NCBI RefSeq assembly: GCF_013391415.1
Contig: NZ_JACAXB010000008.1
Location: 62,001-126,000, forward strand
Length of the DNA: 64,000 bases
Source of the DNA: Aquitalea sp. LB_tupeE
GTDB lineage: Bacteria > Pseudomonadota > Gammaproteobacteria > Burkholderiales > Chromobacteriaceae
Direction of reading: 5' to 3'
Of this stretch, positions 36,284 to 44,380 are shown one piece after another (the first letter of the stretch is position 1; the number at the start of each line of letters is the position of its first letter). The notes under the pieces were generated by a model that saw only the letters and a list, made by a program, of their open reading frames with translations, had not been told where the DNA came from and searched no databases. The translations under genes were made by a program, and so were the position numbers.

Positions 36284-36376
36284 TCGTTGAGATGCAGCAA
36301 TTGCTTCTTGATAGTTTCTCCTCTATTTCTCCTTTGTAGACTTGGCGCGGGCCTCACGGCACCGCGCATTTTTTTT
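36284..36376 (+). ncRNA. Candidate regulatory small RNA, about 93 nt
   Basis: Bounded by a near-consensus promoter and a strong intrinsic terminator. The 5' part contains GAGATGCAGCAATTGCTTC, only weakly foldable. The middle is an unpaired pyrimidine tract with two copies of TTTCTCCT (36315-36322 and 36326-36333, 11 bp apart). Each is complementary to AGGAGAAA, a Shine-Dalgarno-type sequence. The 3' end is a 9-bp terminator stem with T8. This layout (open CU-rich seed repeats plus U-tailed terminator) is that of trans-acting small RNAs that mask ribosome-binding sites, such as the Neisseria sibling RNAs. Homology to any named RNA is not claimed. The exact 5' end is a prediction. Confidence 0.62.
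36345..36376 (+). terminator. Strong intrinsic terminator of the small-RNA candidate
   Basis: GCGCGGGCC-TCAC-GGC(A)CCGCGC: nine pairs with one bulged A and a tetraloop, then A and T8. No gene ends here on the plus strand. Confidence 0.88.
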
Positions 36377-36604
36377 GCCTGCACGTACCGAAACAGCACC
36401 AAACACTGCTATAACACAATGTTATTAAAGATTTTTTACGAAATATCATAAAGAATCCGCCTCGCCACAAGCGCAGCCCAAGCAGCGACATCCCCCACAC
36501 CAGCCCTACGGAACACCCTTGGCACGCCATCGCTGGCCAGTTCAATTCATGCCAATGGGAAATGTTCGAATGTGAGTAATTGCAGCGTAATTAGCACACA
36601 TATA

Positions 36605-36614
36605 TTGTATACAA
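36605..36614. promoter_or_regulatory. Palindrome TTGTATACAA, GntR-type operator-like
   Basis: A perfect 10-bp palindrome of the form bound by FCD-subfamily GntR regulators (TTGTATACAA-like). No gene or promoter to be controlled is recognisable beside it, so function is uncertain; a 10-bp palindrome in AT-rich DNA can also arise by chance. Confidence 0.3.
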
Positions 36615-36626
36615 GTTCAATTTGTG

Positions 36627-36663
36627 ACAAAAAAGAAAAACCGAACATGCGGAAATGTTCGGT
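36627..36663 (-). terminator. Minus-strand terminator beyond gst
   Basis: Stem ACCGAACAT / ATGTTCGGT (36640-36648 and 36655-36663), with minus-strand tail TTTTTCTTTTTTG. It lies about 190 bp beyond the gst stop at 36855, so it either gives gst mRNA a long 3' region or ends a separate short transcript. Confidence 0.82.
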
Positions 36664-36854
36664 CTTGCAGGATGAGCAAGAAGACGTAGCGCCAAAACAC
36701 GCTACCAATCAGGGAATCCGGTGCGCTTGCGTGACCGGAAATGATGTGACTGAGTGCTGAATTTTAAGTTCACCAGCCAAGAAAATTCTTATCCTGGATC
36801 AAACAGGAATGTGGCAAATACCCGACAGTTTTACTTGGTTTTCACCCTACTCGC

Positions 36855-37493
36855 TCATGGCAAGGCTGGCCGGGGCAAGTCCAGCCAGGCCAGCACGGAT
36901 GGCCGTTGCCATTGCAAGGCCGCGTAATCTGCCAGTCGCGGCGGCATGGGGTCGCCATTCAGGCGCAGGCGGTTCAGCATCAGCGCCAGATCGACATCGA
37001 CAATGCTCCACTCACCAAACAGGGTGTCCGAACCCGGCGGCAGGATCTGCTCGGCCACGCGTAGCAGCTTGTGGGCAGCCCGTGCCGCCACATCAGACAA
37101 CGGTGCATGCACCGGTCGGTAAAACACCACCAGCGTGTCGCGCTCTTGCCGCAATGGCAGCAGGTCACTGCGCAGCCAGGCCTGGATTTGCCGCGCCCGC
37201 GCCCTGCCCTGTGCCGATTGCGGGTACAGCGCCGGGGCGGGGAACAGTTCTTCCAGATATTCGGTAATGGCCGTGGACTCGCTCAGCACGAAATCCCCAT
37301 GCTGCAAGGCAGGCACACGTGCGGTCAGCGAACTGGCGGCATAAGCCGGGGCATGATGGGCCCCGTTGTCCAGATCCAGGGTTGACAGGGTGAAGGGCAG
37401 CTGCTTTTCCTGCAGCGCCACATACACCGACATGGCATAGGGGCTGCAATATTGGGCATCGACGGTCAGGTGGAGTGAAGAGGTAGTGTTCAT
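36855..37493 (-). CDS. yfcF: Glutathione S-transferase, YfcF-like
   Basis: 212-aa cytosolic GST. The thioredoxin-like N-domain has the active-site region DAQYCSPYAMSVYVALQEKQLPFTLSTLDLDNG and the glutathione-contacting ARVPALQHGDFVLSESTAITEYLEELFP (cis-Pro and SES). The helical C-domain (RARARQIQAWLRSDLLPLRQERDTLVVF ... LFGEWSIVDVDLALMLNRLRLNGDPMPPRLADYAALQWQRPSV) matches E. coli YfcF closely in order and wording. Such enzymes show peroxidase and dehalogenase activity in vitro. It follows the NTF2-like gene by 24 bp and probably forms an operon with it. Confidence 0.9.
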   Translation of the reverse strand: MNTTSSLHLTVDAQYCSPYAMSVYVALQEKQLPFTLSTLDLDNGAHHAPAYAASSLTARVPALQHGDFVLSESTAITEYLEELFPAPALYPQSAQGRARARQIQAWLRSDLLPLRQERDTLVVFYRPVHAPLSDVAARAAHKLLRVAEQILPPGSDTLFGEWSIVDVDLALMLNRLRLNGDPMPPRLADYAALQWQRPSVLAWLDLPRPALP

Positions 37494-37517
37494 CGCTAGC
37501 TTCCTTTGACGATCACA

Positions 37518-37904
37518 TTAACGGGACTGGGGCTGGTCGAGTTGCACGGGGCCAGAGACAAAACTTGCACTGCTGATCTTGCCGGCTTCCACCGTATACA
37601 AACACAGCAGTTCAATCTGTCCTGGCCCCTCGGCAAAATTACGCCGGACCATTTCGTGGTCTATCACCACTTGGCCCAGGACCTGACGGTGCAACAGCCG
37701 CGCATGCAGATCGGGCTCGGCAAAGCGGGCGATGGCCCGTTGGCGTATTTCAGCATGGCCACGCGCCAGCAGTGTAGCCGGGTGCTGATACTGGCAGGCA
37801 TCTTCGGCATAGGTTGCCAGCCAGGCGACCAGATCACGCGCGTTGTAGGCATCCAGTTGCCGTTGCACCACTGCTTCCGGGGATAAATCCTGCGTTTCGG
37901 CCAT
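37518..37904 (-). CDS. NTF2/SnoaL-like protein
   Basis: 128 aa with the cone-shaped NTF2-like fold signature: VVQRQLDAYNARDLVAWLATYAEDACQYQHPATLLARGHAEIRQRAIARFAEPDLHARLLHRQVLGQVVIDHEMVRRNFAEGPGQIELLCLYTVEAGKISSASFVSG. The AYNARDLxxWxxxYAxD opening is typical of the steroid-isomerase/SnoaL group, often catalytic or ligand-binding. The specific activity is unknown. AGGAGG sits 8 bp before the ATG. It is the promoter-proximal gene of the pair with gst, downstream of the ilvD terminator. Confidence 0.85.
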   Translation of the reverse strand: MAETQDLSPEAVVQRQLDAYNARDLVAWLATYAEDACQYQHPATLLARGHAEIRQRAIARFAEPDLHARLLHRQVLGQVVIDHEMVRRNFAEGPGQIELLCLYTVEAGKISSASFVSGPVQLDQPQSR

Positions 37905-37933
37905 GCAGCTTGTCCTCCTGTTAAAAATGATGC

Positions 37934-37964
37934 GTAAAAAAACGGCAGCCGCAGCTGCCGTTTT
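37934..37964 (-). terminator. Intrinsic terminator after ilvD
   Basis: AAAACGGCAGC / GCTGCCGTTTT (37939-37949 and 37954-37964) with a 4-nt loop; minus-strand tail TTTTTTTACGC. It lies 24 bp beyond the ilvD stop. Confidence 0.92.
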
Positions 37965-37987
37965 AGCTCTTTCAGCGGGCAGTCCGC

Positions 37988-39841
37988 TTATTTTTCCACC
38001 TGGGTCACATCACGCACCGCACCGGTATCGGCACTGGTGGTCATGGCTGCGTAGGCGCGCAGGGCGGCACTGACCGGACGCTGACGATCCACCGGTTTCC
38101 AGGCATCACGGCCACGCGCTTCCATGGCGCTACGTCGTGCAGCCAATGCCTCGTCGCTGATGGCCAGACGGATACCGCGGTTGGGGATGTCGATCTCGAT
38201 GGTGTCGCCCTCTTCCACCAGGCCAATGGCACCGCCTTCGGCAGCTTCCGGCGACACGTGGCCGATGGACAGGCCGGAAGTACCGCCAGAGAAACGGCCA
38301 TCGGTCAGCAGCGCGCAGGCCTTGCCCAAGCCCTTGGACTTGAGATAGCTGGTGGGATAGAGCATTTCCTGCATGCCGGGGCCGCCTTTGGGGCCTTCGT
38401 AGCGAATGACCACCACGTCACCGGCGACGATCTTGTCATCCAGAATGGCGGCAACGGCGTCATCCTGGCTTTCGAAGATGCGGGCACGGCCAGTGAACTT
38501 GAGGATGGAATCATCCACACCAGCGGTTTTCACGATGCAGCCACGCTCGGCGATATTGCCGTACAGCACCGCCAGGCCACCATCCTGCGAGTAGGCATTG
38601 GCCTTGTCGCGGATGCAGCCACCGGCACGGTCGTCATCCACATTCGGATAGCGCATGGATTGCGAGAAGGCGATGGTGGTAGGCACGCCGCCCGGTGCAG
38701 CGCGGTAGAAGCGGCGGGCTTCGCTGTCTTCGCCATGGCGCATGATGTCCCAGGTTTCCAGCCCCTCGGCCAGCGTCTTGCTGTGGATGGTGGGCACATC
38801 GCGGTGAATCAGGCCGGCGCGGTCCAGTTCGGACAGGATGGCCACCACGCCACCGGCGCGATGCACATCTTCCATATGGTATTTCTGGGTAGCAGGGGCC
38901 ACCTTGGACAGGCAGGGCACCGAGCGCGAGATGCGGTCGATGTCGGCCATCTTGAAGTCGACACCGGCTTCGCTGGCAGCAGCCAGCAGGTGCAGCACGG
39001 TATTGGTGGAGCCGCCCATGGCCACGTCCAGGCTCATGGCGTTTTCAAAGGCCTGCTTGGTGCCGATGGCACGCGGCAGCACGCTGGCGTCGTCCTGTTC
39101 GTAATAACGCTTGGTGATGTCAACGATCAGGCGGCCGGCACGGAGGAACAGTTCCTTGCGGTCGGCATGAGTAGCCACCAGGCTGCCGTTGCCCGGCAGC
39201 GACAGGCCCAGTGCCTCGGTCAGACAGTTCATCGAATTGGCGGTGAACATGCCGGAGCAGGAGCCGCAAGTCGGACAGGCCGAACGCTCAACGCGCTCCA
39301 CGTCTTCATTGGAAATGGCGCTGTTGGCTGCTTCCACCATGGCGTCCACCAGGTCGAGCTTGCGGATGTCGTTGCCCCACTGCACCTTGCCCGCTTCCAT
39401 CGGGCCGCCGGAAACAAAAATCACCGGAATGTTCAGGCGCATCGCGGCCATCAGCATGCCGGGGGTGATTTTGTCGCAGTTGGAGATGCACACCAGTGCG
39501 TCGGCACAGTGGGCATTCACCATGTATTCCACGCTGTCGGCAATCAGGTCGCGACTGGGCAGGCTGTACAGCATGCCGCCGTGGCCCATGGCGATGCCGT
39601 CGTCGATGGCGATGGTGTTGAATTCCTTGGCCACCCCGCCGGCGCGTTCGATTTCACGTGCAACCAGCTGCCCCATATTGTGTAGATGGACATGGCCGGG
39701 CACGAACTGGGTAAAGCTGTTGGCAATGGCGATGATGGGCTTGCCAAAATCCTCGTCTTTCATGCCGGTAGCACGCCACAGGGCACGGGCACCCGCCATG
39801 TTACGACCGGCGGTGGAGGTTTTGGAACGGTATTGGGGCAT
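37988..39841 (-). CDS. ilvD: Dihydroxy-acid dehydratase
   Basis: Iron-sulfur enzyme of valine, leucine, isoleucine and pantothenate synthesis, dehydrating 2,3-dihydroxy-3-methyl acids to 2-keto acids. The 617-aa length is that of the E. coli-type enzyme. Cluster Cys are visible in [13 protein letters not shown] and [27 protein letters not shown]. Other blocks are [91 protein letters not shown] and [27 protein letters not shown]. It diverges from lgt and is monocistronic. Confidence 0.98.
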   Translation of the reverse strand: MPQYRSKTSTAGRNMAGARALWRATGMKDEDFGKPIIAIANSFTQFVPGHVHLHNMGQLVAREIERAGGVAKEFNTIAIDDGIAMGHGGMLYSLPSRDLIADSVEYMVNAHCADALVCISNCDKITPGMLMAAMRLNIPVIFVSGGPMEAGKVQWGNDIRKLDLVDAMVEAANSAISNEDVERVERSACPTCGSCSGMFTANSMNCLTEALGLSLPGNGSLVATHADRKELFLRAGRLIVDITKRYYEQDDASVLPRAIGTKQAFENAMSLDVAMGGSTNTVLHLLAAASEAGVDFKMADIDRISRSVPCLSKVAPATQKYHMEDVHRAGGVVAILSELDRAGLIHRDVPTIHSKTLAEGLETWDIMRHGEDSEARRFYRAAPGGVPTTIAFSQSMRYPNVDDDRAGGCIRDKANAYSQDGGLAVLYGNIAERGCIVKTAGVDDSILKFTGRARIFESQDDAVAAILDDKIVAGDVVVIRYEGPKGGPGMQEMLYPTSYLKSKGLGKACALLTDGRFSGGTSGLSIGHVSPEAAEGGAIGLVEEGDTIEIDIPNRGIRLAISDEALAARRSAMEARGRDAWKPVDRQRPVSAALRAYAAMTTSADTGAVRDVTQVEK

Positions 39842-40039
39842 GTCTTGTTTCCTTGATGATCAGATGCTTGCAGAGCGCATTGCCACTGACCGCGCCTGTG
39901 TTGCAGGCAGGTCTGCCCTCTCCGGGGTGCCGCGGGATCGGGCTGGCCGCAATCTGTCATGGTAATGACAGGACGCGGCGGAACGCATTCCGTATAATTT
40001 CGTCCATATTCTTTTACCGCAAACGCACCCACCTGACAA

Positions 40040-40891
40040 ATGATCGTTCATCCGCAGTTCGACCCCGTTGCCATTCACCTGGGCCCGCTGGCCATTCACT
40101 GGTATGGCCTGATGTACCTGCTGGGCTTTGGCCTGTTCCTGCTTCTGGGCAATTACCGTATCCGCCAGGGCCATGCTTTCCTTACTTCCAAGCTGCTGGA
40201 CGACTTGCTGATGTATGGCGTGCTTGGCGTGGTGATTGGCGGACGCCTGGGTGAAGTGCTGTTTTACGAGCCAGGCTACTACTTCAGCCATCCGGCGGAA
40301 ATTTTCATGGTATGGAAGGGTGGCATGTCCTTCCATGGCGGTTTCCTGGGTGTGCTGGTAGGCATGGCCTTGTTTGCCCGCAAGCAGCAGCGCAGCTTCT
40401 GGGAGCTGACCGACTTCATCGCCCCGCTGGTGCCGCTTGGCCTGGCCGCCGGGCGTATCGGCAACTTCATCAATGGCGAGCTGTGGGGCCGGGTAGCCAG
40501 CCCTGATCTGCCGTGGGCCATGCTGTTCCCCCAGGCGCGGGCCAATGATCTGGTCGAAGGTCAGACTTCGTCCGACCTGCTCAACATGCTGATGCAGTAC
40601 GGCGCACTGCCGCGTCACCCCTCACAGCTGTATGAATTTTTGCTGGAAGGCATCGCCCTGTTCGCCGTATTGTGGGTCTATAGCAGCAAGCCGCGCGCGC
40701 GCGGGCAGGTGTCGGCGGTATTCCTGATCGGTTATGGTGTGGCGCGCTTTGTCAGCGAGTTTTTCCGCAACCCGGATGCCGGCATTTTCGGCCAGTCCTA
40801 TACCATCAGCATGGGCCAGTGGCTGAGCCTGCCGATGATTGTCATCGGTGTAGTGTTGCTGGTCTGGTTCGGCAAGCGTCGGCAAGGCTAG
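40040..40891 (+). CDS. lgt: Prolipoprotein diacylglyceryl transferase
   Basis: Inner-membrane enzyme attaching diacylglycerol from phosphatidylglycerol to the lipobox Cys, the first step of lipoprotein maturation. Its products would include the lipoprotein at 7714-8190, and PgsA (22128-22709) supplies the lipid. The 283-aa polytopic protein has the family blocks [60 protein letters not shown] (essential His-Gly region), the Lgt signature [20 protein letters not shown], and [24 protein letters not shown] lies at 39993-39998 without a good -35. A terminator follows. Confidence 0.97.
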   Translation: MIVHPQFDPVAIHLGPLAIHWYGLMYLLGFGLFLLLGNYRIRQGHAFLTSKLLDDLLMYGVLGVVIGGRLGEVLFYEPGYYFSHPAEIFMVWKGGMSFHGGFLGVLVGMALFARKQQRSFWELTDFIAPLVPLGLAAGRIGNFINGELWGRVASPDLPWAMLFPQARANDLVEGQTSSDLLNMLMQYGALPRHPSQLYEFLLEGIALFAVLWVYSSKPRARGQVSAVFLIGYGVARFVSEFFRNPDAGIFGQSYTISMGQWLSLPMIVIGVVLLVWFGKRRQG

Positions 40892-40940
40892 TCTATACTG
40901 GCTGCAGACGGCCAGTCGTCCGTCATGAGAATTCATCACG

Positions 40941-40967
40941 AAAGCCAGTCCACGACTGGCTTTTATT
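40941..40967 (+). terminator. Intrinsic terminator after lgt
   Basis: AAAGCCAGTC / GACTGGCTTT (40941-40950 and 40954-40963), 3-nt loop, then TTTATTTG. Confidence 0.85.
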
Positions 40968-41009
40968 TGTCCAGCGGCCCTGCGTCCGCCCAGATAAGGA
41001 AAACCCCTC

Positions 41010-41858
41010 ATGAAAACACTCAAGCTATCCTTGGCCACCGCATTGCTGGCCCTGTCTGCGTTGGCCAGTGCCGAAGAAGCCGTGTTGAAAGTGTCTGCCA
41101 TTCCGGACGAAGCTCCGACCGAGCTGCAACGCAAATTTGCGCCGCTAGGCCAGTATCTGGAAAAAGAGCTGGGGATGAAGGTGCAGTTTGTGCCGGTCAC
41201 CGACTATGCCGCCGTGGTGACTGCATTGAACAGCGACAAGATAGACCTGGCCTGGCTGGGGGGCTTTACCTTTGTGCAGGCCAGCTTGCACGGCAAGGTA
41301 GTGCCGTTGGTGCAGCGCGAGGAGGACAGCAAGTTCACTTCCAAATTCATCGTGAATGCCGCAGTGGGTGCCAAATCGTTGAAAGACCTCAAAGGCAAAA
41401 GCTTTGCCTTTGGTTCGGCGTCGTCCACTTCCGGCCACCTGATGCCACGTTACTTCCTGCAAAAGGAAGGTATCAAACCGGAAACCTTCTTCAAGAACGT
41501 GGCCTACTCCGGTGCGCATGATGCCACCGTGGCCTGGGTGGCTTCGGGCAAGGTGGATGCCGGTGCGCTCAATGCCTCGGTATGGGACAAGCTGGTGGAA
41601 AGCGGCAAGGTGGATGGCAGCAAGGTAAAGCTGCTGGCTACCACCCCACCCTTCTACGACTACAACTGGACGGTGCGTGGCAATCTGGAGAAGAAACTGC
41701 AAGAGCGCATCAGTGCAGCCTTCCTCAAGCTGGACCCGAAAAAACCCGATCAAAAAGCCATTCTGGACTTGCAACGCGCCAGCCGCTTTATCCCGACCAA
41801 GGCTGACAACTACAAGGGCATCGAGTCCGCTGCCGAAACGGCAGGCTTGCTCAAGTGA
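41010..41858 (+). CDS. PhnD-like ABC transporter substrate-binding protein
   Basis: Periplasmic binding protein (282 aa, signal peptide MKTLKLSLATALLALSALASA) of the phosphonate/phosphite/phosphate-type family. Seen: KVSAIPDEAPTELQRKFAPLGQYLEKELGMKVQFVPVTDYAAVVTALNSDKIDLAWLGGFTFVQA, the anion-binding FGSASSTSGHLMPRYFL, AYSGAHDATVAWVASGKVDAGALNASVWDKL. The AIPDE start and SASSTSGHLMPR loop recall the clade annotated as putative selenate transporters as much as true PhnD, so the oxyanion is uncertain. It overlaps the ATPase gene by 4 bp and forms a compact three-gene operon. Confidence 0.9.
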   Translation: MKTLKLSLATALLALSALASAEEAVLKVSAIPDEAPTELQRKFAPLGQYLEKELGMKVQFVPVTDYAAVVTALNSDKIDLAWLGGFTFVQASLHGKVVPLVQREEDSKFTSKFIVNAAVGAKSLKDLKGKSFAFGSASSTSGHLMPRYFLQKEGIKPETFFKNVAYSGAHDATVAWVASGKVDAGALNASVWDKLVESGKVDGSKVKLLATTPPFYDYNWTVRGNLEKKLQERISAAFLKLDPKKPDQKAILDLQRASRFIPTKADNYKGIESAAETAGLLK

Positions 41859-42652
41859 GCCTGCTGTTTGACAACACCAGCCTGGAGCTGGGTGGCAACA
41901 CCATTCTGCGAGATATCCGGCTGGAACTGGCCAGTGGCGAGCAGGCGGCCTTGATCGGCCCTTCCGGGGCGGGCAAAACCTCGCTGCTGTTACTGGCCGC
42001 CACCCGCTATCGCCCAAGCAGCGGCAGCCTGAGCGTGCTGGGCGACAACCCCTGGCATTTGTCGGCACGCTGGCTGCGTCGTTTGCGCAGCCGCATCGGC
42101 ATGGTTTACCAGTCGCCCCCGCTACCAGCCCGGCAACGGGTGATTCACGCCGTTGCCGCAGGACGGCTGGGCCAATCCGGCACACTGGCGGCGCTGCGCC
42201 GCCTGTTGTGGCCGGATGATGGCGCGGCCATTCAGGATTGCCTGCAAAGGGTCGATCTGGCGGACAAGCTGTGGCAACGCTGCGACCAGCTCTCCGGCGG
42301 CCAACGTCAGCGGGTGGGCATTGCCCGCGTGCTGTACCAACAAGCCCAACTCCTGCTGGCGGACGAACCGGTATCGGCACTGGACCCCAGGCTGGCGGAG
42401 GACACCATCCGCCTGCTATTGGCCGAAGCATCTGCCAGTGAGGCCAGCCTGCTGGTGAGCCTGCATTCGGTCGAGCTGGCACTGGCCTACTTCCCGCGCA
42501 TTATCGGTGTGCGCGATGGCCAGATCATGTTCGACCTGCCACGCGAGCAGGTCCATCCCGGTGTCGTCAGCGCCTTGTATGCCGATGAAAGACTGGCCGA
42601 GTCCGTCGCCCAGCCAGCCCATGCAGCAATCAGCCAGGGCCTGCGATGCTGA
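41855..42652 (+). CDS. PhnC-like ABC transporter ATPase
   Basis: 265-aa cytoplasmic ATPase energising the PhnD/PhnE-like system. Walker A is GPSGAGKTS (about residue 38), Q-loop MVYQSPPLP, signature LSGGQRQRVGIARVLYQQ, Walker B LLLADEPVSALDP and switch His SLHSVELAL. It starts at a GTG whose last two bases overlap the TGA of the binding-protein gene, and itself overlaps the permease start by 7 bp. These overlaps indicate coupled translation. Confidence 0.93.
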   Translation: MSLLFDNTSLELGGNTILRDIRLELASGEQAALIGPSGAGKTSLLLLAATRYRPSSGSLSVLGDNPWHLSARWLRRLRSRIGMVYQSPPLPARQRVIHAVAAGRLGQSGTLAALRRLLWPDDGAAIQDCLQRVDLADKLWQRCDQLSGGQRQRVGIARVLYQQAQLLLADEPVSALDPRLAEDTIRLLLAEASASEASLLVSLHSVELALAYFPRIIGVRDGQIMFDLPREQVHPGVVSALYADERLAESVAQPAHAAISQGLRC

Positions 42653-44214
42653 GTCCGCATCCGCGCGATCCGGCGCGCTGGCCACGCCTGTTCACCCTGT
42701 TGCTGGGCCTGCTGTTGCTGGCACCCAGTTTTCCGCTGACCCAGTTCAACCCGGCGACGCTGGCCAATCCCGACAGCTGGCACACCATGGCCGGTTTTGT
42801 TGCCGGTTTCTTCCCGCCGTCCTTGCAAAGCAGCTTCCTGCACGATGTGGCGCGGGAAACCATCACCACACTGGCCAGTGCCACCGCCGGTATTGCACTG
42901 GCCATCTTGCTGGGTGCGCCACTGGCCTTTGCCACCACACGGGCACTGGAGCGCCAGGCTCTGGCCGCCGAGCGCGCCTCGGCCAGCATGGAAGGGGTGA
43001 AGTCACTACTGCGCGGCCTGATGGTGATCCTGCGCGGGATACCGGAAATCGTCTGGGCGCTGCTGTTTGTCCGTGCAGCAGGCTTGGGCAGCCTGCCTGC
43101 GGTGCTGGCCATCGGCCTGGCTTATGGCGGCATGCTGGGCAAGGTGTATGCCGAGATTCTGGAATCCCAACCGCGTGAGCTGGCCGCTGCACTGCACCTG
43201 CAAGGCGCCAGCCGCTGGCAGTGCCTGTTGTATGGCTTATGGCCACAGGCCCTGCCCGAACTACTGAGCTACAGCGTCTACCGCTGGGAATGCGCGATAC
43301 GCGCCTCCGCCGTGATGGGTTTTGTCGGTGCCGGTGGCGTGGGCCAGTTGCTGGACACCAGCCTGAAAATGCTCAATGGCGGCGAGGTCAGCACCCTGCT
43401 GCTGGTTTTCCTGCTACTGGTCAACCTGACCGAGGGCCTCAGCCTGCTGTCACGCCATGCGCTGGAACGCCCACGCGGTGGCGTGTACCTGCTGGGCAGC
43501 GGCATCGTGGCGGTGGTGGCCAGCGTGCAGTGGCTGCTGCCTGGCTGGCGCGATAGCGGTTTCGATCTCTCCGCCATCCCGCGTTTCATCCATGATTTTT
43601 TCCTACCGGATGGCAGCATGCTGGCCGAGCTGGCCCATGGCACGCTGGAAACACTGGCCATGTCGGCACTGGGCACGGTGCTGGCTTTTGTCGCCGCAGC
43701 AATGCTGGCGATGCCAGCCGCCGGGCGCTTTGGCAGCCTGCTCAAACTGGCCAGCCGCCTGCTGCTGAACCTGCTCCGCGGCGTGCCGGATTTGCTATGG
43801 GCATCCATCGCCGTGCTGGCGGTAGGGCTGGGCCCTGCTGCCGGGGTGCTGGCATTGGCCTTGCACACGGCCGGGGTGCTGGGACGTCTGTTTGCCGAAA
43901 CGCTGGAAAATGCAGACCCGGCAGCCGAACAAGCCTTGCGCCTGGCAGGTGCCGGACGTGTGCAGGCCTTTAGCTACGGGCCATTGCCCGCCATCTTCAG
44001 CCAATGGGTGGCCTATACCCTGTACCGCTGGGAAAACAATATCCGCATTGCCACGGTGCTGGGCATCGTCGGAGCCGGTGGCCTGGGGCAGCAGCTCTAT
44101 CTGGCCCTGTCCCTGTTCCAGCAGCACAAGGCGGCCAGCCTGATCATTGCCATGCTGCTGCTGTCCTGGCTGGTGGAGCAGCTTAGCCGCGCCTGGCGGC
44201 AACACATGGCGTGA
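42646..44214 (+). CDS. PhnE-like permease, fused double-domain
   Basis: 522 aa, about twice a normal PhnE: two complete BPD-permease domains in one chain. The EAA-type cytoplasmic loop appears twice: YAEILESQPRELAAALHLQGASRWQCLLYGLWPQALPELLSYSVYRWECAIRASAVMGFVGAGGVGQLL (about 165-240) and FAETLENADPAAEQALRLAGAGRVQAFSYGPLPAIFSQWVAYTLYRWENNIRIATVLGIVGAGGLGQQL (about 415-485). Each is preceded by a RGIPEIVWALLFV or RGVPDLLWASIAV segment. The fusion would replace the usual PhnE dimer. The substrate is unproven (phosphonate, phosphite or selenate-like oxyanion). Confidence 0.92.
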   Translation: MLSPHPRDPARWPRLFTLLLGLLLLAPSFPLTQFNPATLANPDSWHTMAGFVAGFFPPSLQSSFLHDVARETITTLASATAGIALAILLGAPLAFATTRALERQALAAERASASMEGVKSLLRGLMVILRGIPEIVWALLFVRAAGLGSLPAVLAIGLAYGGMLGKVYAEILESQPRELAAALHLQGASRWQCLLYGLWPQALPELLSYSVYRWECAIRASAVMGFVGAGGVGQLLDTSLKMLNGGEVSTLLLVFLLLVNLTEGLSLLSRHALERPRGGVYLLGSGIVAVVASVQWLLPGWRDSGFDLSAIPRFIHDFFLPDGSMLAELAHGTLETLAMSALGTVLAFVAAAMLAMPAAGRFGSLLKLASRLLLNLLRGVPDLLWASIAVLAVGLGPAAGVLALALHTAGVLGRLFAETLENADPAAEQALRLAGAGRVQAFSYGPLPAIFSQWVAYTLYRWENNIRIATVLGIVGAGGLGQQLYLALSLFQQHKAASLIIAMLLLSWLVEQLSRAWRQHMA

Positions 44215-44261
44215 ATCGCCGGTCACACCCGTCCTGGCCCGGTTTATTCCAAATACAGATA

Positions 44262-44275
44262 AAAAATGCATTTTT
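44262..44275. promoter_or_regulatory. Perfect palindrome AAAAATGCATTTTT upstream of amino-acid ABC genes
   Basis: 14-bp perfect palindrome 105 bp before the binding-protein ATG, next to GGTTTATTCCAAATAC, in a GC-rich context. The composition and position suit an operator overlapping a promoter. A CysB/sulfur-type site is conceivable because such transporters often import cystine or sulfonates, but no established consensus is matched. Confidence 0.4.
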
Positions 44276-44380
44276 AATCGTTTTACCTGCTGAGCCCGCG
44301 CCCCTAGCATGGAGTCCATTCACAGCAGTGCCTACCGGTACTGACTGTCATTGTCATCTCACTCCACAAGAGGCTTAGCC

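Larger units (their letters stand above)
36095..36854. other. 760-bp gene-free, AT-rich region
   Basis: No frame here has convincing coding character. It holds a candidate small-RNA gene (promoter 36249-36277, terminator 36345-36376), a dyad ATAAC-ACAAT-GTTAT at 36411-36425, a palindrome TTGTATACAA at 36605-36614, and a minus-strand terminator at 36627-36663. The last is preceded on the minus strand by another hairpin, GTAGCG / CGCTAC (36687-36706 region). The density of regulatory-looking elements without a gene is unusual for this window. Confidence 0.7.

Noticed and set aside
36215-36451. 78-codon plus-strand frame in the gene-free region
   Set aside because: It starts before the small-RNA promoter and runs through its terminator, has no ribosome-binding site and no plausible protein character.
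38258-39685. 475-codon plus-strand open frame
   Set aside because: Antisense shadow of ilvD, a product of high third-position GC.
41145-42482. 445-codon minus-strand open frame
   Set aside because: Runs antisense across two overlapping transporter genes; no motif.
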